Assembly (NCBI RefSeq): GCF_965196975.1
Contig: NZ_OZ239981.1
Coordinates: 496,001 to 560,000, forward strand
Direction of reading: 5' to 3'
Length of the DNA: 64,000 nt
DNA from: Endozoicomonas sp965196975
GTDB lineage: Bacteria > Pseudomonadota > Gammaproteobacteria > Pseudomonadales > Endozoicomonadaceae
The notes under the pieces were generated by a model, which was not told the DNA's origin, made no database searches, and worked only from the letters and a program-made list of their open reading frames with translations. Of this stretch, positions 1 to 10,190 are shown piece by piece (within the stretch, counting starts at the first letter, position 1; the number at the start of each line of letters is the position of its first letter). The position numbers were made by a program, and so were the translations under genes.

Positions 1-3000
1 CTTGAACAACTGTCATTACAACAAAATCAGCATATAGAAAGCGCTGAGGCCCAGAGGGATATCGACAAGCAGCAGATTAGTACACTTGAAAAGCAGCTGG
101 CTGGCAGGAGTGAGCTGTCAGCGGAAGAGGCGCAGAGTCTGCAGGACAACCTGAAGCGTCAGCAGGAGCAGCTGGCAAGTGACAGGGACGCAGCGGACCA
201 GCAGGCGGCCACGATCGCGGCACTTGAAAAGCAGCTGGCTGGCAGGAGTGAGCTGTCAGCGGAAGAGGTGCCGAGTCTGCAGGACAACCTGAAGCGTCAG
301 CAGGAGCAGCTGGCAAGTGACAGGGACGCAGCGGACCAGCAGGCGGCCACGATCGCGGCACTTGAAAAGCAGCTGGCTGGCAGGAGTGAGCTGTCAGCGG
401 AAGAGGTGCAGAGTCTGCAGGACAACCTGAAGCGTCAGCAGGAGCAGCTGGCAAGTGACAGGGACGCAGCGGACCAGCAGGCAGCCACGATCGTGGCACT
501 TGAAAAGCGGCTGGCTGGCAGGAGTGAGTTATCCGCGGAGGACGTGAAGGCGCTGCAGGATCGGCTGGCATTTTCAGAGGGTGAATTGGATGCCGTGCTG
601 GAATTGTCCGCGGGTGAATTGGATGCAGCGCAGGAGAGGATTAAACGACTTGAGAGCCAGGTGTCGGAAAAAAATGCCGAAATGGCACGAATTGAAGAAG
701 ACTACAGAGATGCTGAACTGACCCGGAAAAAGCAGCTGGAAAGCGTTGAGGCTCAGAGGGATCTTAACCAGCAGGAGTTGATGGCGCTTAAAGAGCAGCT
801 GGCTGGCAGGAGTGAGCTGTCAGCGGAAGAGGTGCAGAGTCTGCAGGACAACCTGAAGCGTCAGCAGGAGCAGCTGGCAAGTGACAGGGACGCAGTGGAC
901 CAGCAGGCGGCCACGATCGTGGCACTTGAAAAGCAGCTGGCTGGCAGGAGTGAGCTGTCAGCGGAAGAGGTGCAGAGTCTGCAGGACAACCTGAAGCGTC
1001 AGCAGGAGCAGCTGGCAAGTGACAGGGACGCAGCGGACCAGCAGGCGGCCACGATCGCGGCACTTGAAAAGCAGCTGGCTGGCAGGAGTGAGCTGTCAGC
1101 GGAAGAGGTTCAGAGTCTGCAGGACAACCTGAAGCGTCAGCAGGAGCAGCTGGCAAGTGACAGGGACGCAGCGGACCAGCAGGCGGCCACGATCGCGGCA
1201 CTTGAAAAGCAGCTGGCTGGCAGGAGTGAGCTGTCAGCGGAAGAGGTTCAGAGTCTGCAGGACAACCTGAAGCGTCAGCAGGAGCAGCTGGCAAGTGACA
1301 GGGACGCAGCGGACCAGCAGGCGGCCACGATCGCGGCACTTGAAAAGCAGCTGGCTGGCAGGAGTGAGCTGTCAGCGGAAGAGGCGCAGAGTCTGCAGGA
1401 CAACCTGAAGCGTCAGCAGGAGCAGCTGGCAAGTGACAGGGACGCAGCGGACCAGCAGGCGGCCACGATCGCGGCACTTGAAAAGCAGCTGGCTGGCAGG
1501 AGTGAGCTGTCAGCGGAAGAGGCGCAGAGTCTGCAGGACAACCTGAAGCGTCAGCAGGAGCAGCTGGCAAGTGACAGGGACGCAGCGGACCAGCAGGCGG
1601 CCACGATCGCGGCACTTGAAAAGCAGCTGGCTGGCAGGAGTGAGCTGTCAGCGGAAGAGGTGCAGAGTCTGCAGGACAACCTGAAGCGTCAGCAGGAGCA
1701 GCTGGCAAGTGACAGGGACGCAGTGGACCAGCAGGCGGCCACGATCGCGGCACTTGAAAAGCAGCTGGCTGGCAGGAGTGAGCTGTCAGCGGAAGAGGTG
1801 CAGAGTCTGCAGGACAACCTGAAGCGTCAGCAGGAGCAGCTGGCAAGTGACAGGGACGCAGCGGACCAGCAGGCAGCCACGATCGCGGCACTTGAAAAGC
1901 AGCTGGCTGGCAGGAGTGAGTTATCCGCGGAGGACGTGAAGGCGCTGCAGGATCGGCTGGCATTTTCAGAGGGTGAATTGGATGCCGTGCTGGAATTGTC
2001 CGCGGGTGAATTGGATGCAGCGCAGGAGAGGATTAAACGACTTGAGAGCCAGGTGTCGGAAAAAAATGCCGAAATGGCACGAATTGAAGAAGACTACAGA
2101 GATGCTGAACTGACCCGGAAAAAGCAGCTGGAAAGCGTTGAGGCTCAGAGGGATCTTAACCAGCAGGAGTTGATGGCGCTTAAAGAGCAGCTGGCTGGCA
2201 GGAGTGAGCTGTCAGCGGAAGAGGTGCAGAGTCTGCAGGACAACCTGAAGCGTCAGCAGGAGCAGCTGGCAAGTGACAGGGACGCAGTGGACCAGCAGGC
2301 GGCCACGATCGTGGCACTTGAAAAGCAGCTGGCTGGCAGGAGTGAGCTGTCAGCGGAAGAGGTGCAGAGTCTGCAGGACAACCTGAAGCGTCAGCAGGAG
2401 CAGCTGGCAAGTGACAGGGACGCAGCGGACCAGCAGGCGGCCACGATCGCGGCACTTGAAAAGCAGCTGGCTGGCAGGAGTGAGCTGTCAGCGGAAGAGG
2501 TTCAGAGTCTGCAGGACAACCTGAAGCGTCAGCAGGAGCAGCTGGCAAGTGACAGGGACGCAGCGGACCAGCAGGCGGCCACGATCGCGGCACTTGAAAA
2601 GCAGCTGGCTGGCAGGAGTGAGCTGTCAGCGGAAGAGGCGCAGAGTCTGCAGGACAACCTGAAGCGTCAGCAGGAGCAGCTGGCAAGTGACAGGGACGCA
2701 GCGGACCAGCAGGCGGCCACGATCGCGGCACTTGAAAAGCAGCTGGCTGGCAGGAGTGAGCTGTCAGCGGAAGAGGTGCAGAGTCTGCAGGACAACCTGA
2801 AGCGTCAGCAGGAGCAGCTGGCAAGTGACAGGGACGCAGCGGACCAGCAGGCGGCCACGATCGTGGCACTTGAAAAGCAGCTGGCTGGCAGGAGTGAGCT
2901 GTCAGCGGAAGAGGTGCAGAGTCTGCAGGACAACCTGAAGCGTCAGCAGGAGCAGCTGGCAAGTGACAGGGACGCAGCGGACCAGCAGGCGGCCACGATC

Positions 3001-6000
3001 GCGGCACTTGAAAAGCAGCTGGCTGGCAGGAGTGAGCTGTCAGCGGAAGAGGTTCAGAGTCTGCAGGACAACCTGAAGCGTCAGCAGGAGCAGCTGGCAA
3101 GTGACAGGGACGCAGCGGACCAGCAGGCGGCCACGATCGCGGCACTTGAAAAGCAGCTGGCTGGCAGGAGTGAGCTGTCAGCGGAAGAGGCGCAGAGTCT
3201 GCAGGACAACCTGAAGCGTCAGCAGGAGCAGCTGGCAAGTGACAGGGACGCAGCGGACCAGCAGGCGGCCACGATCGCGGCACTTGAAAAGCAGCTGGCT
3301 GGCAGGAGTGAGCTGTCAGCGGAAGAGGTGCAGAGTCTGCAGGACAACCTGAAGCGTCAGCAGGAGCAGCTGGCAAGTGACAGGGACGCAGCGGACCAGC
3401 AGGCGGCCACGATCGCGGCACTTGAAAAGCAGCTGGCTGGCAGGAGTGAGCTGTCAGCGGAAGAGGTGCAGAGTCTGCAGGACAACCTGAAGCGTCAGCA
3501 GGAGCAGCTGGCAAGTGACAGGGACGCAGCGGACCAGCAGGCGGCCACGATCGCGGCACTTGAAAAGCAGCTGGCTGGCAGGAGTGAGCTGTCAGCGGAA
3601 GAGGTGCAGAGTCTGCAGGACAACCTGAAGCGTCAGCAGGAGCAGCTGGCAAGTGACAGGGACGCAGCAGACCAGCAGGCGGCCACGATCGCGGCACTTG
3701 AAAAGCAGCTGGCTGGCAGGAGTGAGCTGTCAGCGGAAGAGGCGCAGAGTCTGCAGGACAACCTGAAGCGTCAGCAGGAGCAGCTGGCAAGTGACAGGGA
3801 CGCAGTGGACCAGCAGGCGGCCACGATCGCGGCACTTGAAAAGCAGCTGGCTGGCAGGAGTGAGCTGTCAGCGGAAGAGGTGCAGAGTCTGCAGGACAAC
3901 CTGAAGCGTCAGCAGGAGCAGCTGGCAAGTGACAGGGACGCAGCGGACCAGCAGGCGGCCACGATCGCGGCACTTGAAAAGCAGCTGGCTGGCAGGAGTG
4001 AGCTGTCAGCGGAAGAGGCGCAGAGTCTGCAGGACAACCTGAAGCGTCAGCAGGAGCAGCTGGCAAGTGACAGGGACGCAGCGGACCAGCAGGCGGCCAC
4101 GATCGCGGCACTTGAAAAGCAGCTGGCTGGCAGGAGTGAGCTGTCAGCGGAAGAGGTGCAGAGCCTGCAGGACAAGCTGGCAGGTCGGAGTGAATTATCC
4201 GCGGAGGACGTGAAGGGGCTGCAAGATCAGCTTCAGGCAACACGAAAAGAATTACAAACAATTGCTGAAGCTAAGCTTGTAGACTTGGATCCCGATAAAT
4301 TAGCCGATATGGTCAATTTATCGGGGGTTGACTCACCCAAGGCTAATGATCGAAATGTAAATGCAAACAAAAGAGCTCTGGCTCAAGTGACGGAAAAAAT
4401 CAATTATAGATGCAGTGAATTTGATAAGTTAAGGGATGAAATAGAAAAAGAGAACACTATACCGGATATTAACAATGAGGTTGAGCCAAGTAAAATAGTC
4501 ACGGGGGAAAGAGTTAAAGAACAAATTGAGTTGTTGAAAGCAGATATCGATACTGAAGTTGGAAAATATACTCGTAGGTATGGAGATAAAACAGCAGGTG
4601 AAAATAAATTAAGAGCTCAAGTCCAAAAAATAAACAAGAGCCTTGACGATCACCTCCTGCAGATTGACAAATATAAAAAGATGATTGAAGGAGACGCCGT
4701 TCAGAAGTGGTTGACGGATGTTCCTAAGTTTGATGAAACCTGTGATACTCCTGAGCAATACCTGAGTGACGTTCTGCCTTATATTGTCTCTGTGTTTGAA
4801 TCAAATACAAATAATCAGGACGTAGCAAGTTATGTTTCTGCTCGGACTATCAGGATTGCATCTGAGCTGTTCGTTAATAGATGCAAAGAGGAGCTTGAAG
4901 ATAAGAGCCTCAACAAATTACAGTTACAAGAGCGTTTCATAAACTACTCCCAGTGTCTTAGGCAGCTTCACCCAGATAGAATTCATTCTGGCATTCATAA
5001 TGGGAAACTCAGCAAAAGAGCGATACAGTTTGCATCTGCAGCACTTGCTCAAAGTATGAAAAATCTGGATGAGGTATTTAATTCACGACGTCAAACTAAT
5101 TCAGACCTCCTGAAGGGTATTGAAAAAACAGCCCGCGATCAGGCTGTGGATATGCTTGAACATCCTGAAATAAGACCTATGTTGCTCGCCTTGATTAACA
5201 GTGCAAAGAAAAAGCATGAAGGGGTTGAAATAAGCGCTGTTTCTAAAAATCTGGATTTAGTATTAAAGACAGGGCTGTTGGATATTAGGGATCGGTTCAA
5301 CCTTCATCCTATGCCGGATATGAGAACCTTACTGAGGGTCTGTCTGGATGATCTTGAAAAGCACAACTCCAGATTGGTTAGAGAATCTGCTCATCAGCAC
5401 CAGGGGACATTGCAAGGCAGAAATGAAATCGCTCGTTCAGCGAAACTCACAACGCTTTGCAATGATATATTGAAAAGACTGGGGCGTCCTGATGTCAGCG
5501 CACAAAAAACAACTCCCAACATCTCAAGACTGATGACCGCTTTTCAGAACCCAGAAGGTATTTTTGATCTTACCGCATTAGGGGAGTCTACACGTCGGGT
5601 GGATGGCTCTTTCGAAAGAATGACCGTTGTTGGAGATAGTCCACTAAATGCATTCTTTCATGGTGTTCCGGATGCAAGCTGGCGTCGAGCCGATGCAGGT
5701 GCAGAAAGCATTGCCATTGATGGAGGACAGCCCGCAGGTGTTGTTTTTGAAAAGAACAGTGCCAATGAGTGGCATGGAGTTCTTGGAAATAAGCATTATA
5801 CAGTGCATCCAAGGCTGCTTTATCAGTTTCCGGATATCGCGATTCCATTTGAAAATAGATGGCTGCCGGTCAAAGCAGACGATGGTCAGGTGGGGGTTCT
5901 GGTACTTCAGAAAACGGCCAATGAAAGTCAATATTTCTTGTATGAGCCTGCTGGAAATGGTCAGTTAAAACCGAAGTCGATCAACTCTGCTAGTGCAGAG

Positions 6001-9000
6001 GAAATGATTGATGCAACCTTTTTACTTCAGGCAGCAACAGAACGTCCAGTATCAACATCTCAACAAAATAGAAGCCGTGACGTTAGTGTGGAAGCTACTC
6101 AAAAAGCACTCAAGCTCAGTGCAGGAATAGAGTGGGTTGGCACGAAATGGGGAGTAGGAAATAAGGAGCTGGCTGCACTCTATGATAAAGCACGTCAGGA
6201 TATTTCCAACCAAAATGAGTTGGCTCGTCTCATTACTACTGAGGACAGAAGTGATTTCCTGGAAGCAAACAAGGTCGAGGAGAGTCAATATCATAAAATT
6301 CAGGCCAATAAACGCGACCGTAAGGCCATAGGCACCTCTCTTGGCAATGCCAGTCTTGAATCTGATCAGCCGCTTTATGAAAAATTGTCTGTTGATGCCT
6401 GTTTTGATCGAGTTGGTGAAAAATATTATGAATTATTTCCTGCTCTACCAAAAAGCCAGGCACTTGTTGAGAGTGGTCGGAATAATCTGAAAAAATTCAA
6501 ACAGGGAGCATTCCAGCAACTCTCTATATTTGAGGGGTGTGAAATTAAACCTTCGGCAAAAGAGGGGGCACCAGGCTCGATCCAACAGGTTGTTTTGAAT
6601 GTTGAAAAAGTATTGAAGGTGAACCGTGATCGCCAGTTGCGTTTGAACCAGGGGGTGGATTATTTAACCGCTGACCTTGGAACAAGATTAAGAAAAAACA
6701 AAGCAGCTGATTTTAACACTTTCCGAGATGATGAGCTGGTTGATTTTGCAGTCAGTGAGTTCAAGAAGGGAAAATTACCGGTAGGGGGCGATCATAAACG
6801 CTTTTGTGATGATTTGGTGCAGCTGATGCTGATTAAAAATGAGCGGGACTTCTCAGTTGGCATGGGACATCGGCTGGATGCGCTGAAAAGCAAAATGATG
6901 GGTATAAAGAGCGATAACTATGAGTTTCTGACTATGTCGGAGGATCAATACATAGCGGCCTGTCAGGAGTTGAATCTGGATACGGCTTTGTTGGCTGTAG
7001 AACAAAAAGAGGCTAATCAGCGAATTGCCCATTATTACAGCAATGGATTGAACGAGCGTAATCGGGTGATGTTGGCATTTGAGCAGGGGGGATTGATGCT
7101 GCGTGGCAATCAACCCGAAATGGCTGGCAAGGTATTTGACGTTGTTGAAAATATGGGAGAGAACCGTCAAAACCTAATATTCCAGCTGGGAACAGGCTAC
7201 GGAAAAAGTAAAACCGTTATTCCCCTGGCTGTCGATCAAGCATACAGGAAAGGATATCCTGCTCGTATTATTGCTCCGGAAAGTAATCAGGCTGAACTGG
7301 ATCACTTGCTTTTTCATTATTTTGCGGATCAGGGAGTTAAATACCGCAGGTTGGATCTCTTCAAGGACTATGTAGATCCCGCATTGGCATCAGACGATAA
7401 GATGTGGTGGTCCGTTAAGAATCTCGGCGAGATTCTTAATATGGTTGAGCAGAATGAACCTCTGGGGGTTTCAACGAAAGACGTTCAGCTATTAATGGTT
7501 CTGAAAGACAAGTTAAAGGCAAGCATGACATCGTCGGACGAAGTGGCAGTACTGGAAAAAATACTGGACTTGCTGCAGTACAGCGGTCTGAATATTTTTG
7601 ATGAGTATGATCGTACCGTAATGCCTGGCAGGCCTGAAGAGTTTGACTGGCCAACCCGCGAAATGAATCGGGCACTAACGCCAATGGGTGCAGATGGTAA
7701 AGTGGGCAGCCATGAATTAGCTGTATTGCAGGCTGCATTTTTGACGGGTAGCAACAATAAAATCTGCCTTTCTGCAACGGTGGGGAGCGCATTTACCATG
7801 GCCTCCCTGACAAAATCAGAAACACTCGAAGAAGCCGAAGGGAAATACACCTCGGACCCCATGACCACTAATGCCAGGTTCTTCAACTGGCTGACCAAAA
7901 CAACGCCGATCGCGTGCAACGGGACATCAGCAGACTCAGATCGAGTTGACATTATCAAAACAGCGATGGCGCAGTCCGGAAAGGATAAACAGGTCATTCT
8001 ATTTGATGGTAATGACAAGGCTAAAACTGAAGAAGACCGATTTGAAAGTGTCCAGAAGACTTACTGGAACCTCTACAATGCCAGAGGTCCTGAGGCACAG
8101 GGTAAACACCGGCTTTTGTACTATAACGATCGTAAAGAGCTCTGTATGTTCGATCCGTTACAGGAACAGTATCAGCAATGTGGTGCCCGGATCTCACCTG
8201 AAATGGAGCTTTTGATTCGTAAAGACCCTCAGTTCTATGATGTTCTGCTGTTTTCAGAGGATGGGGTTGGCACTGACTGCCCTCAAAAAAGAGTTAAAGC
8301 TGGTAAGGGAAGTATTGGTATTCATTTGGGCTTTTGTGAGGATCCGAATAGAAACCTTAAATTATTTTCACAGGAGTTTGGTCGTTTCTCACGAAGCTCT
8401 GATAACTTCTGGACGCAGGACTGGTTTGTAGCAACTGATACATCGAAACTGGTGACAGATCGGCTTCCTCATTCGGAAGGTCGCAAGCAAGAACAACTTG
8501 TAGAAGCATATAGTAAAGCTCTGGTAGCTGTCAGAGATGCCAGAAGCTCGCTTATCAAGAAGCTTGGGCAGTCTGAAGATGGCTTGCAACCTCAGCAGCG
8601 ACGAGTCATTAATAAGTTGCTTCATGTTTCTTCTCCCAATAGAGAACAACCTTATGATGCCAACCTGGAAAATGATTTACAGTCGTTTATTGATTCAGGG
8701 GAATGTGAGGGTTTTGCATCAGTCAGGGATGAGTTGAAAGCGTTCAAGAAAGCTCAGTGGGTTGGACAAAATGCATTTCTGGATATGGTCGCTGGTGTAA
8801 TGGCCCTTCGAGAAAAGTCTCCTTTCGGCATTCAGTGTGAAGAGTATCTGGAAAAGGGCGTTTTGCGAAGTGAAACTGATGAAATTTTATCCAAAGCCCA
8901 TACCTGGTGTGGTGATGGTGCTAAATCGGTTCTGGAAGTGGTTGAGCTTGATTCTGTTCTTTCGCCTGAGAAGGCTACAAAGAGGACTACTCAACCTTCA

Positions 9001-10062
9001 CGCCCCCGCAGCGGTGTAATCAAACCTGTTGTGGTACCGGAGCCAGATTACCATCATGATGTGTTCGTGAAGACCTTGACCAGAGAGTTGAGAGATGCTG
9101 TTCATAAAGAGCTTCAGACCATAGAAAGGGAGAGTTCTGATCGGTTTTCTGAAACTACAGGGCTGAAAGAGGTTGCTCAAAGTGACCATGTGTACAAGCA
9201 CATTGAGGCATGCATCGATAGGCTTAAGAAAGAGGGCGTCAAATCAGGCTTCAGAAAAGAAGTAAATTCAATTCCATCAGAGCTTATGGCCCATTGCCAG
9301 AAAATGAAAAAAAAGGCAGACAAGGTGTTTGATAATCTCAGTGCTGCTTGTAATAACGGTGAAGACCTTGTTGGAACAAATACTCCAGACAGTAATGGTG
9401 TTTCCAAGCTATTGGTATCCAATCCTGGTGTCTGGATACAATTAGTTAAAGTGAAAGAAAACTTTAATAAAGACTTTGAAGCAATAGAAAAAGGGAATTT
9501 GGATAAGCTGGCTGATTTTTGTAAAGCTCCAGGAGGGATAATAGAAAATTTTTATCATGATCTGGCACGAAAAATAACAAATTTACAGTTTAAGAAAGAT
9601 GAAAGAAATGCAAACAATTTTTATCATTTGACCAAAATTCTTGGAAAGGGAATGCCTAAATTACTTAACTTAGATGTTTCCGGCAGAAAGGCTCTTTATG
9701 GCCCTAATGATGCAGAGTTTCCCACGCAGTTTAAGCTGGTTACGTTTGACCATCGCAGAGGTTATGATGATCGGGGAAAACCAAGCGGGTGGGATTGGAG
9801 TGCTGTATCACCTGAACCAACAGGTGATGCAAAGTCGCAGCTGAATATGCTTGATGATTTAAGAAAGGCCGAAAAGGCAAAACAAAAAGCCAGAGATGTA
9901 GTAAGTGATGCTGAGAATCTTCAACTACAAGATTGTCTCAATCAAATTCGAAAGGTGTTATTGGATTCAAATGTAGAATTTAGAGAGCGCTTAGTGCATG
10001 GCGCTGTTAACGCTCAAGAAAAAATAGATAGAAGGAAGGATCTTAAATGGGAAGAACAGTAA
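1..10062 (+). CDS. Giant coiled-coil repeat protein with SecA/SF2-like ATPase region (5' partial)
   Basis: The frame is open from base 1, so the true start lies upstream; at least 3353 residues are in the window. Residues 1 to about 1410 are Q/E/L/A-rich heptad-like coiled coil built from a 46-residue repeat. Residues 1420-2350 are non-repetitive and contain LHPDR (H1657-P1658-D1659) in a helical setting that resembles a J-domain loop. Residues 2397-2405 read GTGYGKSKT, a Walker A-like loop. NIFDEYD follows (Asp2534, Walker B), then SAT (2591-2593) and QEFGRFSR (2791-2798), in the order seen in SecA/superfamily-2 helicases. No signal peptide can be judged because the N-terminus is missing. 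The C-terminal 700 residues are helical and unassigned. The repeat half is richer in G+C than the AT-rich C-terminal half. It may be a large secreted or structural effector-type protein; the function is unknown and the ATPase assignment rests on motifs only. Confidence 0.85.
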   Translation, partial: LEQLSLQQNQHIESAEAQRDIDKQQISTLEKQLAGRSELSAEEAQSLQDNLKRQQEQLASDRDAADQQAATIAALEKQLAGRSELSAEEVPSLQDNLKRQQEQLASDRDAADQQAATIAALEKQLAGRSELSAEEVQSLQDNLKRQQEQLASDRDAADQQAATIVALEKRLAGRSELSAEDVKALQDRLAFSEGELDAVLELSAGELDAAQERIKRLESQVSEKNAEMARIEEDYRDAELTRKKQLESVEAQRDLNQQELMALKEQLAGRSELSAEEVQSLQDNLKRQQEQLASDRDAVDQQAATIVALEKQLAGRSELSAEEVQSLQDNLKRQQEQLASDRDAADQQAATIAALEKQLAGRSELSAEEVQSLQDNLKRQQEQLASDRDAADQQAATIAALEKQLAGRSELSAEEVQSLQDNLKRQQEQLASDRDAADQQAATIAALEKQLAGRSELSAEEAQSLQDNLKRQQEQLASDRDAADQQAATIAALEKQLAGRSELSAEEAQSLQDNLKRQQEQLASDRDAADQQAATIAALEKQLAGRSELSAEEVQSLQDNLKRQQEQLASDRDAVDQQAATIAALEKQLAGRSELSAEEVQSLQDNLKRQQEQLASDRDAADQQAATIAALEKQLAGRSELSAEDVKALQDRLAFSEGELDAVLELSAGELDAAQERIKRLESQVSEKNAEMARIEEDYRDAELTRKKQLESVEAQRDLNQQELMALKEQLAGRSELSAEEVQSLQDNLKRQQEQLASDRDAVDQQAATIVALEKQLAGRSELSAEEVQSLQDNLKRQQEQLASDRDAADQQAATIAALEKQLAGRSELSAEEVQSLQDNLKRQQEQLASDRDAADQQAATIAALEKQLAGRSELSAEEAQSLQDNLKRQQEQLASDRDAADQQAATIAALEKQLAGRSELSAEEVQSLQDNLKRQQEQLASDRDAADQQAATIVALEKQLAGRSELSAEEVQSLQDNLKRQQEQLASDRDAADQQAATIAALEKQLAGRSELSAEEVQSLQDNLKRQQEQLASDRDAADQQAATIAALEKQLAGRSELSAEEAQSLQDNLKRQQEQLASDRDAADQQAATIAALEKQLAGRSELSAEEVQSLQDNLKRQQEQLASDRDAADQQAATIAALEKQLAGRSELSAEEVQSLQDNLKRQQEQLASDRDAADQQAATIAALEKQLAGRSELSAEEVQSLQDNLKRQQEQLASDRDAADQQAATIAALEKQLAGRSELSAEEAQSLQDNLKRQQEQLASDRDAVDQQAATIAALEKQLAGRSELSAEEVQSLQDNLKRQQEQLASDRDAADQQAATIAALEKQLAGRSELSAEEAQSLQDNLKRQQEQLASDRDAADQQAATIAALEKQLAGRSELSAEEVQSLQDKLAGRSELSAEDVKGLQDQLQATRKELQTIAEAKLVDLDPDKLADMVNLSGVDSPKANDRNVNANKRALAQVTEKINYRCSEFDKLRDEIEKENTIPDINNEVEPSKIVTGERVKEQIELLKADIDTEVGKYTRRYGDKTAGENKLRAQVQKINKSLDDHLLQIDKYKKMIEGDAVQKWLTDVPKFDETCDTPEQYLSDVLPYIVSVFESNTNNQDVASYVSARTIRIASELFVNRCKEELEDKSLNKLQLQERFINYSQCLRQLHPDRIHSGIHNGKLSKRAIQFASAALAQSMKNLDEVFNSRRQTNSDLLKGIEKTARDQAVDMLEHPEIRPMLLALINSAKKKHEGVEISAVSKNLDLVLKTGLLDIRDRFNLHPMPDMRTLLRVCLDDLEKHNSRLVRESAHQHQGTLQGRNEIARSAKLTTLCNDILKRLGRPDVSAQKTTPNISRLMTAFQNPEGIFDLTALGESTRRVDGSFERMTVVGDSPLNAFFHGVPDASWRRADAGAESIAIDGGQPAGVVFEKNSANEWHGVLGNKHYTVHPRLLYQFPDIAIPFENRWLPVKADDGQVGVLVLQKTANESQYFLYEPAGNGQLKPKSINSASAEEMIDATFLLQAATERPVSTSQQNRSRDVSVEATQKALKLSAGIEWVGTKWGVGNKELAALYDKARQDISNQNELARLITTEDRSDFLEANKVEESQYHKIQANKRDRKAIGTSLGNASLESDQPLYEKLSVDACFDRVGEKYYELFPALPKSQALVESGRNNLKKFKQGAFQQLSIFEGCEIKPSAKEGAPGSIQQVVLNVEKVLKVNRDRQLRLNQGVDYLTADLGTRLRKNKAADFNTFRDDELVDFAVSEFKKGKLPVGGDHKRFCDDLVQLMLIKNERDFSVGMGHRLDALKSKMMGIKSDNYEFLTMSEDQYIAACQELNLDTALLAVEQKEANQRIAHYYSNGLNERNRVMLAFEQGGLMLRGNQPEMAGKVFDVVENMGENRQNLIFQLGTGYGKSKTVIPLAVDQAYRKGYPARIIAPESNQAELDHLLFHYFADQGVKYRRLDLFKDYVDPALASDDKMWWSVKNLGEILNMVEQNEPLGVSTKDVQLLMVLKDKLKASMTSSDEVAVLEKILDLLQYSGLNIFDEYDRTVMPGRPEEFDWPTREMNRALTPMGADGKVGSHELAVLQAAFLTGSNNKICLSATVGSAFTMASLTKSETLEEAEGKYTSDPMTTNARFFNWLTKTTPIACNGTSADSDRVDIIKTAMAQSGKDKQVILFDGNDKAKTEEDRFESVQKTYWNLYNARGPEAQGKHRLLYYNDRKELCMFDPLQEQYQQCGARISPEMELLIRKDPQFYDVLLFSEDGVGTDCPQKRVKAGKGSIGIHLGFCEDPNRNLKLFSQEFGRFSRSSDNFWTQDWFVATDTSKLVTDRLPHSEGRKQEQLVEAYSKALVAVRDARSSLIKKLGQSEDGLQPQQRRVINKLLHVSSPNREQPYDANLENDLQSFIDSGECEGFASVRDELKAFKKAQWVGQNAFLDMVAGVMALREKSPFGIQCEEYLEKGVLRSETDEILSKAHTWCGDGAKSVLEVVELDSVLSPEKATKRTTQPSRPRSGVIKPVVVPEPDYHHDVFVKTLTRELRDAVHKELQTIERESSDRFSETTGLKEVAQSDHVYKHIEACIDRLKKEGVKSGFRKEVNSIPSELMAHCQKMKKKADKVFDNLSAACNNGEDLVGTNTPDSNGVSKLLVSNPGVWIQLVKVKENFNKDFEAIEKGNLDKLADFCKAPGGIIENFYHDLARKITNLQFKKDERNANNFYHLTKILGKGMPKLLNLDVSGRKALYGPNDAEFPTQFKLVTFDHRRGYDDRGKPSGWDWSAVSPEPTGDAKSQLNMLDDLRKAEKAKQKARDVVSDAENLQLQDCLNQIRKVLLDSNVEFRERLVHGAVNAQEKIDRRKDLKWEEQ
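112..4137 (+). repeat. 138-bp tandem repeat array (25 full copies in three blocks)
   Basis: A 138-bp unit (46 codons, beginning SELSAEEVQSLQDN) repeats in register from 112. There are 3 copies at 112-525, 8 at 814-1917 and 14 at 2206-4137, and a partial degenerate copy follows from 4138. Copies are nearly identical at the DNA level. The few variant sites are EEV/EEA, DAA/DAV, IAA/IVA and one EEVP. The array is in frame inside the giant gene and continues upstream of the window. Synonymous identity implies recent expansion or gene conversion rather than protein-level selection alone. Confidence 0.97.
526..1917 (+). repeat. 1392-bp higher-order repeat unit (288-bp spacer plus eight 138-bp units)
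   Basis: A 288-bp spacer block at 526-813 (beginning ELSAEDVKALQDRL, containing the GELDAVLELSAGELDAA duplication) recurs at 1918-2205 with what looks like base-for-base identity. Both are followed by 138-bp units that start with the same DAV and IVA variants. The interval between the two spacers is 1392 bp. This shows that a compound block, not only single units, was duplicated. Confidence 0.9.
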
Positions 10063-10190
10063 GGCTGGAACAAACATTTTTGCTTTAACACTCGGCTGAA
10101 AAAATTGAAGGTTTTTATTGTTGATCTGTGTTCGCAGCAATCAATAAATGCTGGCTAGTTATCTATTGGTTTGTAAACAAGGCGTATTAT

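Noticed and set aside
268..270. GTG at 268 as the start of the giant gene
   Set aside because: The frame is open and in repeat register from base 1, so this GTG is an internal Val codon.
112..4137. CRISPR-like array
   Set aside because: Repeats are contiguous, in frame, coding, and lack unique spacers.
788..4261. Long minus-strand open frames (up to 693 codons) rich in Pro, Ala and Cys opposite the repeat array
   Set aside because: They exist only because the 138-bp unit has a stop-free complementary frame that repeats with it. They have no start context, no ribosome site and end where the repeats end.
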